Shown here piece after piece: positions 55,209-63,686 of a DNA stretch of 64,000 bases. The notes under the pieces were generated by a model. That model did no database searches. It saw nothing but the letters and a program-made list of their open reading frames with translations, and was not told where the DNA came from. Every line of letters starts with the position of its first letter. The first letter of the stretch is position 1. A program made the position numbers and the translations under genes. The stretch comes from an uncultured Mycoplasmatota bacterium (lineage in GTDB: Bacteria > Bacillota_I > Bacilli_A > RF39 > UBA660). The stretch covers positions 17,833 through 81,832 of the forward strand of contig USDJ01000005.1 in NCBI GenBank assembly GCA_900553395.1, given 5' to 3'.

Positions 55209-55232
55209 AACAAAATGTGCCTTATTTTTTTA
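55197..55232 (+). terminator. Terminator of the ATPase-permease operon
   Basis: AATAAGGCA pairs with TGCCTTATT around a 12-nt loop, then T6; the left arm starts in the last codons. Confidence 0.87.
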
Positions 55233-56102
55233 TCTTATTTCATTTAGGTCTATTTTTTTACTCATTTCTTGTTCTAATAATTCTGGGTTATTTAATATAT
55301 ATTGAAACAAATTAAACGATTTAGCAAAATAATATCCGTCAGCTATTCTCTCATCTATATTTATTCCAAATTCACAAACACTTCGAATCTCCTTTTTTCC
55401 ACGTTCATTAATAACTTCTTCCTTTTTTATTTCACCTATAGTAGTTAATGATGAGCTAGTACCAAAGTTAGTTATATTGTGATAAATTGCTCCACATTTA
55501 ATAGAACCTAAATTAGAAACTATCATACTACTATAGTACAAATTATCTTTAATAAGTGATTTAGGCAAAATTCCTTTTTTATCACACCACTTAAAAAGTC
55601 CAAGAATTGGTATTCTAATTATATTAGGCAATTTACCTAAAAAATCTATAGCGTTATTAGCGCCTTTTTTCTTTACACTATCTCTTCTAATTGGATTAAC
55701 TTTTTCTGAAATTTTTTTACTTATAGAAAATAAATTATCATTATCATCTATAGGAATCATTACCATCATTTCTTCACTATCATCATTAAAAGATATTTTA
55801 GCTATAAAAGAAAGTATTATCTCATTATGTTCATATATATGTCTATTAGCTACAAATCTATTAAGTTTAGGTCTATTATAAATAAGTTTTCCTAGTGCTG
55901 TGGCAAAAACGTGAAAATAAGATATTTTATCTTGATCTTCTTTATGATTATCCATATATTTAACTAAGTTTGTTACATCTAATTTTTGATTAATATAAAC
56001 ATCACTATTACATCTATTTGGTTTTAAATCTATACATATTTGTGATAATCCACTTATATTTTTTATTTTTTTGGCATCCTTTCTGCCTAAAATATTTTTC
56101 AT
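55230..56102 (-). CDS. 2-oxoacid dehydrogenase E2-like acyltransferase domain, catalytic His replaced
   Basis: 290 aa. Matches only the catalytic (chloramphenicol-acetyltransferase-like) domain of E2; no lipoyl or peripheral-subunit domain. SYFHVFATALGKLIYNRPKLN and SSSLTTIGEI mark the fold. The active-site motif DHRxxDG reads DERIADG (near residue 260), so the catalytic histidine is glutamate. This is not a normal E2; it may be a non-catalytic or differently acting homologue. No E1/E3 genes nearby. ATG has TTAGGAGAG upstream. Confidence 0.82.
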   Translation of the reverse strand: MKNILGRKDAKKIKNISGLSQICIDLKPNRCNSDVYINQKLDVTNLVKYMDNHKEDQDKISYFHVFATALGKLIYNRPKLNRFVANRHIYEHNEIILSFIAKISFNDDSEEMMVMIPIDDNDNLFSISKKISEKVNPIRRDSVKKKGANNAIDFLGKLPNIIRIPILGLFKWCDKKGILPKSLIKDNLYYSSMIVSNLGSIKCGAIYHNITNFGTSSSLTTIGEIKKEEVINERGKKEIRSVCEFGINIDERIADGYYFAKSFNLFQYILNNPELLEQEMSKKIDLNEIR

Positions 56103-56132
56103 ATTACTCTCCTAACTATATATAATTATATC

Positions 56133-56160
56133 AAAAAAATAAGTCTTTATAAACTTATTT
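56133..56160 (-). terminator. Terminator of the methylase-HTH operon
   Basis: AAATAAGT pairs with ACTTATTT around an 8-nt loop, followed by TTTTGAT on the reverse strand. Confidence 0.8.
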
Positions 56161-56163
56161 TAT

Positions 56164-56490
56164 TTATATTAAATTTGCATCTTTTAAAACGTGCCATATA
56201 CAAGAGTAACTTCTTTTACTATAAAATTTGCAAAATTTTCTAATAGATGCATTACTTCTTTTATATAAACTTATTATGTAAGCTTTTTCTTCTTCTGAAA
56301 TAGTATTAGATGGCTTTCTTTTGGTGTTACCGTGGACTAGACTTATAGTACCATCTTCTATTTCCTTTTTTAATTTGAGTAAATATTTTTCATGGTACCC
56401 AGTTATTTTAGCTACTTCTTTATAAGTCAAAAAGCTTTCACCTGACATTACTTTTTTTATTAATGATACTGCTTCTTCTTTTTTTGACAT
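56164..56490 (-). CDS. Transposase-like helix-turn-helix protein
   Basis: 108 aa. Resembles the N-terminal DNA-binding part of ISNCY/IS481-type transposases: YKEVAKITGYHEKYLLKLKK, then HGNTKRKPSNTISEEEKAYI and a second helical domain ending SYSCIWHVLKDANLI. No DDE catalytic domain follows and no inverted repeats were seen, so it is either a transposase remnant or a domesticated regulator. ATG 56490 follows TTGGTGAT. Immediately after the DNA methylase gene. Confidence 0.65.
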   Translation of the reverse strand: MSKKEEAVSLIKKVMSGESFLTYKEVAKITGYHEKYLLKLKKEIEDGTISLVHGNTKRKPSNTISEEEKAYIISLYKRSNASIRKFCKFYSKRSYSCIWHVLKDANLI

Positions 56491-56540
56491 ACTATCACCA
56501 ATTTCAATATAGCATATAAGTAATAAAATTGCAAGATAAA

Positions 56541-57572
56541 TTATTTGTTTTTCTCTAAACAATGAATATATTCTATAGTATAATTCTTTTTATATTCCCT
56601 ATTATTATCTGATTTGAAACGCTTATGTCTTTTTTCATATCTCTTATATGTACCATATTTCTTCATTATTTTTTCTATTTCATCTATAGGTATAATTCCC
56701 TCATCATTATAGCTTAGCAAAATGTACTTAAATTGGGCATTTTTAATTAAATCTTCTAATTCTTTTGAAGCACTATTTTTAATACAATAATTAGATTTCT
56801 TGCTATCATCTATTCTAAGTCCTGTTTTTCCTTTTATTTTAGGATTGTCATAAAGCGATATAGTTTCAAGAATATGATAGTTTGTATCATACTTTCTCGT
56901 ATTATATGGTGGGTCTAGATAAAGAATATCACCTTTAATTTTTCTTATCAAATTTTTTGAATCTTCATTATAAATTTCACATTCAACATTTTTAAATGTT
57001 AACTCTAAAGGCTTAATAATAATCTTTTTTTCTGCACTTTTCTTTAAGTTTTTAAGAAAAGCTTCATATACAGATGCTGTATTAGCAACCTTATCACTGG
57101 CTTCAATTAAACAAGCTAATAAGTAGAAATATTCGCTTTCTGTAATTTTATTTCTCTTTCTCCATTTTTCTATTTTAATTCTACAAGCATCTATCTTTTT
57201 AGCATTTTCATCACTAAAGTATTGTCTTTTATATTCTTTTCTCTTTGTGCCACCTAAAGAATAATTTTTATATATAAAACCTTTTTTACCATTTAAACCA
57301 TTTAAACAAACAAATGGGTCTATGTTTTTCCTTGATAGAGTTTCAAATTTTAATTCATCATTTACTTCTACTAAAGCTTTTAAGGTTACATAACTAAAAT
57401 ACTCAATATCATTTGCGATAATATTATATCCTTTTTCTTTAAAATACTTAGATACTACACCTGTTCCAGCAAAAATATCACAAAATACAGTATTATCTTT
57501 AGCAACAGTAAAATCCTCTATAACCTCATCAATATAGCTTAATATTGAATATTTTGAACCTATATAATTCAT
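56541..57572 (-). CDS. D12-class DNA adenine-N6 methyltransferase
   Basis: 343 aa. SAM-binding region FCDIFAGTGVVSKYF (near 30) and catalytic DPPYNTRKYDTNYH (near 220). N-terminal YIGSK is typical of the D12 (Dam/DpnM/EcoRV) group. The target sequence cannot be read from the protein. No restriction endonuclease gene is adjacent, so it looks like an orphan methylase. GGTGGTT precedes the ATG. Followed by the transposase-like HTH gene, so the pair may be acquired DNA. Confidence 0.88.
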   Translation of the reverse strand: MNYIGSKYSILSYIDEVIEDFTVAKDNTVFCDIFAGTGVVSKYFKEKGYNIIANDIEYFSYVTLKALVEVNDELKFETLSRKNIDPFVCLNGLNGKKGFIYKNYSLGGTKRKEYKRQYFSDENAKKIDACRIKIEKWRKRNKITESEYFYLLACLIEASDKVANTASVYEAFLKNLKKSAEKKIIIKPLELTFKNVECEIYNEDSKNLIRKIKGDILYLDPPYNTRKYDTNYHILETISLYDNPKIKGKTGLRIDDSKKSNYCIKNSASKELEDLIKNAQFKYILLSYNDEGIIPIDEIEKIMKKYGTYKRYEKRHKRFKSDNNREYKKNYTIEYIHCLEKNK

Positions 57573-57600
57573 ATAACCACCTAACTAATATTTTAGCATA

Positions 57601-57624
57601 AAAAAGGCTAGTATTCTAGTCTTT
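57601..57624 (-). terminator. Terminator of metK
   Basis: AAGACTAG pairs with CTAGCCTT (one mismatch), then T6 on the reverse strand; the stem includes the stop codon. Confidence 0.6.
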
Positions 57625-58764
57625 TAAAGCTTTTATGGTATCTACCTTATCAAGTTTTTCCCAAGGCAAATTGTCTTTTCCAAAATGTCCAAAGCAAGTA
57701 GATAAATGATAAATTGGTGATTTTAAATTTAACTCTTTTACTATATTACTAGGCTCAAAATTAAACACTTTATTTATTATATCTAATATTTTTTCTTCTG
57801 GTATTTTATTTGTACCAAAAGTATTAATATAAAGTGATACAGGTTTTGATACACCTATAGCATAAGATACCTGAATTTCTATTTTATCACAAAGATCTGC
57901 AGCAGTTATATTTTTAGCTACATATCTAGCATAATAAGAAGCACTTCTATCTACTTTTGATGGATCTTTTCCAGAAAATGCTCCACCACCGTGTCCACAC
58001 ATTCCTCCATATGTATCTACAATTATTTTTCTTCCAGTTAAACCGCTATCTGCAGCAGGACCACCTATTACGAATCTACCAGTCGGATTAATAAATATTT
58101 TTGTTTTATTACTAATCATATTACTCGGTATAACTTCATCTATTACATATTTTTTTATATCTTCTTTTAATTTATCTAAATCTACTAAATCGTGTTGTGC
58201 TGAAATAACTATTGTGTCTATAAATTTTGGAACATCATTTTCATACAAAACAGTAACTTGAGTTTTACCATCAGGCCTTAAATATGGGATTGTTTTATCC
58301 TTAAAGACCTCAGTAAGTCTTTGTGATAATTTATTTGCCATATATATTGGATAAGGCATATATGTTGGGGTTTCTTTTGTAGCATATCCAAACATCATAC
58401 CTTGATCTCCTGCACCTTGCATATCGTGATTATCTAACGAATTATCAACGCCTAGTGCTATATCACTTGATTGTTCATTTATATTTAATTCTACTTTAAT
58501 TTTGTTTCCATTAAACTCTAATTCATCTCTATCGTATCCAATCGATAGAACAGTATCTCTTACTATTTTTTCAATATCTACTTTTGCTTTACTTGTAATT
58601 TCACCCATTACTAATATACCATTATTATGAGCACAAACCTCGCAAGCTACTCTCGAATTTGGATCTTGATCCAAATATGCATCTAACACATTGTCAGAAA
58701 TTTGATCACATAACTTATCTGGATGTCCAGGAGTTATTGATTCAGATGTAAATAATTTAATCAT
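57616..58764 (-). CDS. metK: S-adenosylmethionine synthase
   Basis: 382 aa enzyme making SAM from methionine and ATP. Motifs [16 protein letters not shown] (near 8), [12 protein letters not shown] (near 115), and the phosphate loop [17 protein letters not shown] (near 255). Normal length. GGAGGT precedes the ATG. Controlled by the SAM-I riboswitch and terminator just upstream. Confidence 0.97.
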   Translation of the reverse strand: MIKLFTSESITPGHPDKLCDQISDNVLDAYLDQDPNSRVACEVCAHNNGILVMGEITSKAKVDIEKIVRDTVLSIGYDRDELEFNGNKIKVELNINEQSSDIALGVDNSLDNHDMQGAGDQGMMFGYATKETPTYMPYPIYMANKLSQRLTEVFKDKTIPYLRPDGKTQVTVLYENDVPKFIDTIVISAQHDLVDLDKLKEDIKKYVIDEVIPSNMISNKTKIFINPTGRFVIGGPAADSGLTGRKIIVDTYGGMCGHGGGAFSGKDPSKVDRSASYYARYVAKNITAADLCDKIEIQVSYAIGVSKPVSLYINTFGTNKIPEEKILDIINKVFNFEPSNIVKELNLKSPIYHLSTCFGHFGKDNLPWEKLDKVDTIKALKD

Positions 58765-58785
58765 AAAATACCTCCTTTTTTACCT

Positions 58786-58817
58786 TAAAAAGAAAATGCA
58801 TAGAATAATCTATGCAT
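58786..58817 (-). terminator. Expression-platform terminator of the SAM riboswitch
   Basis: ATGCATAGA pairs with TCTATGCAT around ATAA, then TTTTCTTTTT on the reverse strand, between the aptamer and metK. Confidence 0.9.
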
Positions 58818-58826
58818 GACGATTAT

Positions 58827-58921
58827 CCTTATTTTTCGATATCATATCGTAGGATTTAGCACCTAACTAAATAGGTTGCCGGATTTCATAGGGCCTATTC
58901 CCTCCATCACTCTTAATAAGG
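58827..58921 (-). promoter_or_regulatory. SAM-I (S-box) riboswitch aptamer
   Basis: Reverse strand shows the S-box core in order: CTTATTAAGAGTGATGGAG, then GGGAATAGGCCCTATGAAA, CCGGCAACCTA, and AGGTGCTAAATCCTACG, closing with AATAAGG, which pairs with CCTTATT to form P1. The terminator follows. When SAM is high the aptamer folds and metK transcription should stop. Confidence 0.96.
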
Positions 58922-58972
58922 TAAATTATTTATTTACATATTAATTTTAATCTTATAATTAATTTTTGTCAA

Positions 58973-59281
58973 CTACTTTTTTCTAATAAATACTCTAACT
59001 GTATAAAATAAGAAGAATATCATAAATATTATGTATATCCATGTTAATATGTCACATAGTATGCCTGTGCTATAACGTGATATAATTGCCGGAATAGACT
59101 TTGGAAATACACTATTTACCCAAGTATCAAATCCCTTTATACCAATATTATTAGCTACATAATGTAATAATCTCAAAAATATATCTATAATAGCAAATGC
59201 ATAAACAGATTTAGAAAACGTTCTAAACCAGCAAACTGCAAATATAACTAAAGCTACTACAATAACAGCATCCAAATACAT
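58973..59281 (-). CDS. Small membrane protein of unknown function
   Basis: 102 aa with three hydrophobic helices (about 5-20, 28-45 and 75-97), ending VFIRKK. Family not recognised. AGGTGATTA precedes the ATG. Lies between the rplT terminator and the metK riboswitch, apparently monocistronic. Confidence 0.65.
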   Translation of the reverse strand: MYLDAVIVVALVIFAVCWFRTFSKSVYAFAIIDIFLRLLHYVANNIGIKGFDTWVNSVFPKSIPAIISRYSTGILCDILTWIYIIFMIFFLFYTVRVFIRKK

Positions 59282-59338
59282 TTAATCACCTACCATATAT
59301 ATTAGTATAACATTATTAAATTGTATTTTCAATATTAT

Positions 59339-59368
59339 TAAAAAAAAATTCCGTTTAACACAGAATTT
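59339..59368 (-). terminator. Terminator of the infC-rpmI-rplT operon
   Basis: AAATTC pairs with GAATTT around an 11-nt loop (plus a C-G pair), then T7 on the reverse strand, overlapping the rplT stop codon. Confidence 0.8.
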
Positions 59369-59900
59369 ATTTTAAAGCTTCTAATAGTTCAGCTTTTTTC
59401 ATAGCTGATGAATTTGCTATTCCTTTATCTTTAGCTAATTTTCTTAATTCAGCTACTGTTAATTTAGATAAGTCTTCACTAGTTTCTTTATTCTCTTTTA
59501 CTACTTCTTTTTTTGTAGCTTTTACTTCTTGTTTAACAGTTTTTCCTTCTAATGCTGCTGAAGCAACAGATACTAAAGAAGTAAATGCAGCTGGATCATC
59601 TATAGCTATTTCACTTAACATTTTTCTATTGATTTCAATTCCTGCTTTATTTAAACCAGAAATAAATTTAGAATAACTAATATCATTCATGCGACAAGCC
59701 GCATTAATTCTTGTTATCCATAATTTACGCATTTCTCTTTTATTTTGCTTTCTATCTCTATATGCATACTTTAAAGAGTGCATAACTTGTTCTTTAGCTG
59801 TTTTGTAAAGTTTATGCTTACTTCCAAAATAACCTCTAGCTAATTTTAATACTTTATTTCTTCTATTTTTGTGGATATTTCCACCTTTAACTCTTGCCAT
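59367..59900 (-). CDS. rplT: Ribosomal protein bL20 with C-terminal Rho-N/SAP-like extension
   Basis: 177 aa; normal bL20 is about 118. Residues 1-118 are bL20 ([52 protein letters not shown]). A lysine-rich linker (119-143) leads to a C-terminal helix-extended-helix module, [17 protein letters not shown] then [13 protein letters not shown], of the Rho N-terminal/SAP kind, which binds nucleic acid. bL20 is an early 50S assembly protein and binds its own leader in Firmicutes. AGGAGGAAA precedes the ATG. The fusion is in one uninterrupted frame. Confidence 0.94.
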   Translation of the reverse strand: MARVKGGNIHKNRRNKVLKLARGYFGSKHKLYKTAKEQVMHSLKYAYRDRKQNKREMRKLWITRINAACRMNDISYSKFISGLNKAGIEINRKMLSEIAIDDPAAFTSLVSVASAALEGKTVKQEVKATKKEVVKENKETSEDLSKLTVAELRKLAKDKGIANSSAMKKAELLEALK

Positions 59901-59921
59901 TTATTTTTCCTCCTTCGATAA

Positions 59922-60113
59922 TTAAAATTGAACTTTTTTTAATCTGTTAGCATCTGCTTTTGATAAAGCTTGCGAATTTCTATGACCTCTATTAAATGAG
60001 GTATTTTTCTTTCCAGTATTGTGATTCATTCCTTGACGATTTATTGAAATTGTACCACTATTTCTAACATTTAAAGTTTTTTGTGTTCCCTTATGTGATT
60101 TTATTTTTGGCAT
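59922..60113 (-). CDS. rpmI: Ribosomal protein bL35
   Basis: 63 aa. PKIKSHKGTQKTLNVRNSGT at the N-terminus and LSKADANRLKKVQF at the C-terminus match bL35. AGGAGGAAT precedes the ATG. Ten bp after infC, 21 bp before rplT. Confidence 0.94.
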   Translation of the reverse strand: MPKIKSHKGTQKTLNVRNSGTISINRQGMNHNTGKKNTSFNRGHRNSQALSKADANRLKKVQF

Positions 60114-60123
60114 ATTATTCCTC

Positions 60124-60654
60124 CTATTTTTCTTTTTTTGGCATAAGTATCATTGTCATATTTCTGCCTTCTAAAGTTGGTTTTTGTTCTACGTCAGCCA
60201 CATTTGATAAGGCTTCTGCAAATTTTATTAAGACATCTCTTCCAAGCTCGGTATGAGCCATTTCTCTACCTTTAAAGCGTATTGATGCTTTAACTTTATG
60301 TCCCTTTTCTAAGTATTTGCTTGAATTCTTTACACGAGTATCAAAATCGTGTACATCAATAGATACAGATAGTCTATATTCTTTCATTTCAAGATTAGCT
60401 TCTCTTTGTTTCTTAATATTCTCTTTTTGTTTCTTCTTATTTTGATATTTAAATTTATTGTAATCCATTACCTTACAAACTGGTGGATTACCATTTGGAT
60501 TGATCATAACAAGATCAAATCCTGCATAGGTTGACAAAGTAATTGCGTCTTTTATAGATTTTATACCTAACTGTTCTCCATTTGGACCTATAACCATAAC
60601 TTCTTTAGCACGAATCTGTTCATTTATAAACAAATCTTTTTCTTTGTTTGCGAT
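60124..60654 (-). CDS. infC: Translation initiation factor IF-3 with ATC start codon
   Basis: 176 aa. N-domain LFINEQIRAKEVMVIGPNGE, basic linker (KYQNKKKQKENIKKQREAN), C-domain SIDVHDFDTRVKNSSKYLEK and MILMPKKEK. No ATG, GTG or TTG fits: the TTG at 60669 lies in the Shine-Dalgarno GGAGGTG. The codon 6 nt after that site is ATC (60652-60654), giving (M)ANKEKDLFINEQIR, aligned with known IF-3 starts. Rare AUU/AUC/AUA starts are the known basis of IF-3 autoregulation. First gene of the operon behind an L20-type leader. Confidence 0.93.
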   Translation of the reverse strand: MANKEKDLFINEQIRAKEVMVIGPNGEQLGIKSIKDAITLSTYAGFDLVMINPNGNPPVCKVMDYNKFKYQNKKKQKENIKKQREANLEMKEYRLSVSIDVHDFDTRVKNSSKYLEKGHKVKASIRFKGREMAHTELGRDVLIKFAEALSNVADVEQKPTLEGRNMTMILMPKKEK

Positions 60655-60683
60655 AACAAACACCTCCAATATCTTATACCATG

Positions 60684-60713
60684 AAAAAAGTGCATATAAA
60701 CATATCCACTTTT
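60684..60713 (-). terminator. Attenuator terminator in the infC leader
   Basis: AAAGTG/CACTTT plus ATAT/ATAT with one G-G mismatch around GTTT, then T6 on the reverse strand, upstream of the infC ribosome-binding site. Confidence 0.78.
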
Positions 60714-60802
60714 AATACCTATTAAACTTTAATATTCACTGGCATTTACCCATCACTTAAGCAATCGGGTGGATGTGGATACATCTCTTTCCTTTTTCAT
60801 AT
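60714..60802 (-). promoter_or_regulatory. L20-type ribosomal leader of infC-rpmI-rplT
   Basis: The leader holds AGATGTATCCACATCCACC, then CGATTGCTTAAGTGATGGG and AAATGCCAGTGAATATTAAAG, the pattern of the Firmicute L20 leader that bL20 binds to cause early termination at the hairpin that follows. Assignment is from pattern and position. Confidence 0.8.
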
Positions 60803-60808
60803 GCATTA

Positions 60809-60837
60809 ATTATATACTGAAAAGCCTTATTTGTCAA
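60809..60837 (-). promoter_or_regulatory. Sigma-A promoter of infC-rpmI-rplT
   Basis: TTGACA (60832-60837), 17-bp spacer, TATAAT (60809-60814): full consensus on the reverse strand. Confidence 0.94.
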
Positions 60838-60850
60838 TAGTTTTCTTTAA

Positions 60851-61861
60851 TTATTGATTAAATAAATCAACTACTGCAGAAGCTTTAAGATCAATATTAG
60901 AAGTAATTCCTTTTTTGTAGGCAAAATAACCAGCAGCAGCTATCATTGCGCCATTATCAGTACAATATTTTATATTCGGAATACAAAGATTTATTCCGTT
61001 TTGTGTGCATAACTCAGTAAATTTGTTTCTAATTGCGCTATTGGCGGAAACTCCACCTGCAATTATTAAGTTATCCACATTATACTCTTTTAATGCCCTC
61101 ATAGTTTTCTTTGTTAATATTTCAACAACTCTATTTTGAAATGAGCATGCTATATCTGCTTTTCTTATTTCATTACCGCGTTGTAATTCATTATGAACAA
61201 GATTTATAACTGCACTTTTAATACCACTAAATGAAAAATTATAAGAATTATCATCAAGTGGTAGAGGTAAATTATAAGTATCATTACCTTCATATGATAA
61301 TTTATCTACTAAAGGTCCCCCAGGATATGGAACGCCTATTACTCGCGCAACTTTATCATAACACTCACCAACAGCGTCATCCAAAGTTCCTCCTATTTTT
61401 TTAAATGAGTAATTATCTTCCATATAAATAAGCTCTGTATGACCTCCGGATACTACTAGTGCTATAAGTGGAAACTTCATTTTGTTCACTAAATTATTAG
61501 CGTATATATGGCCTGCAATGTGGTGCACAGGCACTAATGGCTTATTATATATATATGATAAAGTCGCAGCAGCACTCACTCCAACTAGAAGGCACCCTAT
61601 TAGACCTGGTCCATATGTAACTGCAATTGCTGTTATATCATCCATAGTCATATTAGCTTTACGCAAGCATTCTTCTATAACTATAGTTATATTTTCAACA
61701 TGCATACGACTTGCTATTTCGGGTACTACACCGCCATATAGTGAGTGTGTATCCATCTGTGATAAAACAACTGTAGCTATCTCATCGTAACCATTTTTTA
61801 CTATAGATACACTTGTTTCATCACAGCTACTTTCAATACCTAAGATATAAACATCTTTCAT
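60851..61861 (-). CDS. tsaD: tRNA N6-threonylcarbamoyladenosine transferase TsaD
   Basis: 336 aa. Transfers threonylcarbamoyl to A37 of ANN-reading tRNAs, with TsaB and TsaE. Motifs: ILGIESSCDETSVSIV, metal-binding HVENI and HHIAGHIYAN (near 110), VSGGHTELIYM, GECYDKVARVIGVPYPGGP, and CIPNIKYCTDNGAMIA. AGGTGAG precedes the ATG. Last gene of tsaE-tsaB-rimI-tsaD. Confidence 0.97.
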   Translation of the reverse strand: MKDVYILGIESSCDETSVSIVKNGYDEIATVVLSQMDTHSLYGGVVPEIASRMHVENITIVIEECLRKANMTMDDITAIAVTYGPGLIGCLLVGVSAAATLSYIYNKPLVPVHHIAGHIYANNLVNKMKFPLIALVVSGGHTELIYMEDNYSFKKIGGTLDDAVGECYDKVARVIGVPYPGGPLVDKLSYEGNDTYNLPLPLDDNSYNFSFSGIKSAVINLVHNELQRGNEIRKADIACSFQNRVVEILTKKTMRALKEYNVDNLIIAGGVSANSAIRNKFTELCTQNGINLCIPNIKYCTDNGAMIAAAGYFAYKKGITSNIDLKASAVVDLFNQ

Positions 61862-61863
61862 AA

Positions 61864-62268
61864 TTACTCACCTAACTTCTTTATCATTAATATTCCATCT
61901 TCATTATCATAATAGTTTTTTCTTACTGTAACTTTATTAAATCCATTTTTTAAATAAAACTTTATTGCAGATTCATTTGAACATCTAACTTCAAGTGTGA
62001 TATTTTCTATATCATCATATTTATTTTCGACATATTCTAGCATAGATGTAGCTATTCCATGCTTTCTATAATCTTGATCAACTGCTATATACTCTATTTC
62101 AACTCTATCGTAAATTTTATCGTATATGAGTACACCTATAATATCATTTTTCTCATATACAATCACATTAAAAAAATCATTTTGATTATTTAAATTCACA
62201 CTATAGTTAAAAATACTAAGTAATTTATTTACTTGTTTCAAATCTGCATCTGCAAATTCTCTAATCAT
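61864..62268 (-). CDS. rimI: GNAT acetyltransferase, RimI-like
   Basis: 134 aa GNAT fold: IREFADADLKQV at the start, acetyl-CoA site VDQDYRKHGIATSMLEYV (near 75) and NESAIKFYLKNGF. Position between tsaB and tsaD is where rimI lies in Firmicutes. RimI acetylates the N-terminus of ribosomal protein bS18. Overlaps the end of tsaB by 8 bp. Confidence 0.88.
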   Translation of the reverse strand: MIREFADADLKQVNKLLSIFNYSVNLNNQNDFFNVIVYEKNDIIGVLIYDKIYDRVEIEYIAVDQDYRKHGIATSMLEYVENKYDDIENITLEVRCSNESAIKFYLKNGFNKVTVRKNYYDNEDGILMIKKLGE

Positions 62269-62878
62269 TTTTTAACCTTTTCTCTTCTGCCTCAGTTAGT
62301 TTTAAATAATTAGCGCTTAATTTATGTGGGTTTATCTCTGTATCACTAGAATGTTTGCTAATTATTTTTAAAGTATCTATTTTTGGTCTTTTACTACTTA
62401 AAATATTGTCATATGAAACTAAAGTATAATTGTCATCTAAAGCACACACAAAATCATTTAAATTAACAAGTGAATCTTCTTTAATAACATTAAGATCTCC
62501 ATCATATATTCCAGCAAATACATTACCTCTTCTGGCATCTATCATAGGAACAATATATTTTGTTTCTGTAGAAGTTGTAGCCATAAGTTCCAAACTAGAA
62601 AGTGGTACAACATCAATTTTTAATGCCCAAGATATAACTTTAGCAATCGTAACACCAATTCTTATACCTGTAAATGATCCAGGGCCATTTACTACAAAAA
62701 TCTTGTCTAAATCTTTAAGTTTTAAATTCGTTTTGCTTAGTGCTGTATCTATTATAGGCAAAATTTGTGAAGACATATCATTCTTAATTTCTTCATCATA
62801 GCAGTATAAAACTTTATTATCATCTACTATTGATATAGTAACATTAGATGTACTAGTATCAATTAAAATTGATTTCAT
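62261..62878 (-). CDS. tsaB: tRNA threonylcarbamoyladenosine biosynthesis protein TsaB
   Basis: 205 aa. ASKHA-fold partner of TsaD: ILIDTSTSNVTISIVDDNKV at the start, VVNGPGSFTGIRIGVTIAK (near 63) and MIDARRGNVFAGIYD. Lacks the TsaD metal site as expected. Start overlaps the tsaE stop (ATGA). Confidence 0.94.
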   Translation of the reverse strand: MKSILIDTSTSNVTISIVDDNKVLYCYDEEIKNDMSSQILPIIDTALSKTNLKLKDLDKIFVVNGPGSFTGIRIGVTIAKVISWALKIDVVPLSSLELMATTSTETKYIVPMIDARRGNVFAGIYDGDLNVIKEDSLVNLNDFVCALDDNYTLVSYDNILSSKRPKIDTLKIISKHSSDTEINPHKLSANYLKLTEAEEKRLKND

Positions 62879-63327
62879 AATACCGCCTCACAAAGCTCTT
62901 CATACTTTTTACCATAAGGAGTTATCACTAACAATCTCTTGTTTTCATCTAAAATTTTAAATTTAATCTCCAATCTTTCATCTGGCAAAATATCCTTTAT
63001 GGTTTTTGCCCATTCGATTATTACAATTCCACCCTTATTAAAATATTCTTCTATTCCAACACCTTCATAATTACCATCAAGTCTATACACATCCATATGA
63101 TATAATGGCATTTCTCCGCTAGTATATTCTTTAATAATAGTAAATGTTGGAGAAGTTATGCTTTCTGCTATTCCAAGTGCATTAGCGATTCCCTTAGTAA
63201 ATACAGTTTTACCACTACCTAATTCTCCATCTAGACATATAACCATATTAGGAAACTTTTCTGATTCAAAATTTTGAGCTATCTCAATAGTTTCAATTTC
63301 ACTTCTTGTAGTTATTTTATATTCCAT
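62875..63327 (-). CDS. tsaE: tRNA threonylcarbamoyladenosine biosynthesis ATPase TsaE
   Basis: 150 aa P-loop ATPase that activates TsaB-TsaD. Walker A GELGSGKTVFTKG (near 34), SPTFTIIKEY, YHMDVYRL, and VIIEWAKTI. Normal length. TGGTGATTA precedes the ATG. First gene of the operon; downstream of the rRNA terminator. Confidence 0.95.
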   Translation of the reverse strand: MEYKITTRSEIETIEIAQNFESEKFPNMVICLDGELGSGKTVFTKGIANALGIAESITSPTFTIIKEYTSGEMPLYHMDVYRLDGNYEGVGIEEYFNKGGIVIIEWAKTIKDILPDERLEIKFKILDENKRLLVITPYGKKYEELCEAVL

Positions 63328-63462
63328 TATTAATCACCATATATATTGTATCAAATCATAATACTTAAATCCATCTTTTTTTATAAAAAAATTCCTAAAA
63401 GGGCTAAAATCAAAATTTTTTTTCATTCACAAACAATCTATCTTTTTTAAATTTATAAATTT

Positions 63463-63498
63463 AAAAGTCCTTGAAAATATTAATAATCAAGGACTTTT
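63463..63498 (-). terminator. Terminator of the rRNA operon
   Basis: AAAAGTCCTTGA pairs perfectly with TCAAGGACTTTT (12 bp) around a 12-nt loop, just after the 5S gene. Confidence 0.88.
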
Positions 63499-63510
63499 AA
63501 ACACAAAAAA

Positions 63511-63618
63511 AATTGGCAACTTGCTATCTTCGCTGTTAAACTATTTTCGCCGTTAAAGAGCTTAACTTCTGTGTTCGAGATGGGAACAGGTGTATCCTCT
63601 TTGCTATCGTCACCAATT
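63511..63618 (-). rRNA. rrf: 5S ribosomal RNA
   Basis: Reverse strand: TTGGTGAC pairs with GTTGCCAA to close helix I. The conserved core ACACCTGTTCCCATCTCGAA, followed by CACAGAAGTTAAGCTC, is present. About 108 nt, a little short for 5S; ends are set by helix I to within a few bases. Confidence 0.95.
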
Positions 63619-63686
63619 AATATTAGAGAAAATAATTCTCTGAAAACATGATAATGTGTTTATCCATCAAATTATGTATAAATTAT

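Noticed and set aside
56164..56490. Complete insertion sequence at the HTH gene
   Set aside because: No catalytic DDE domain, no terminal inverted repeats and no target duplication could be seen.
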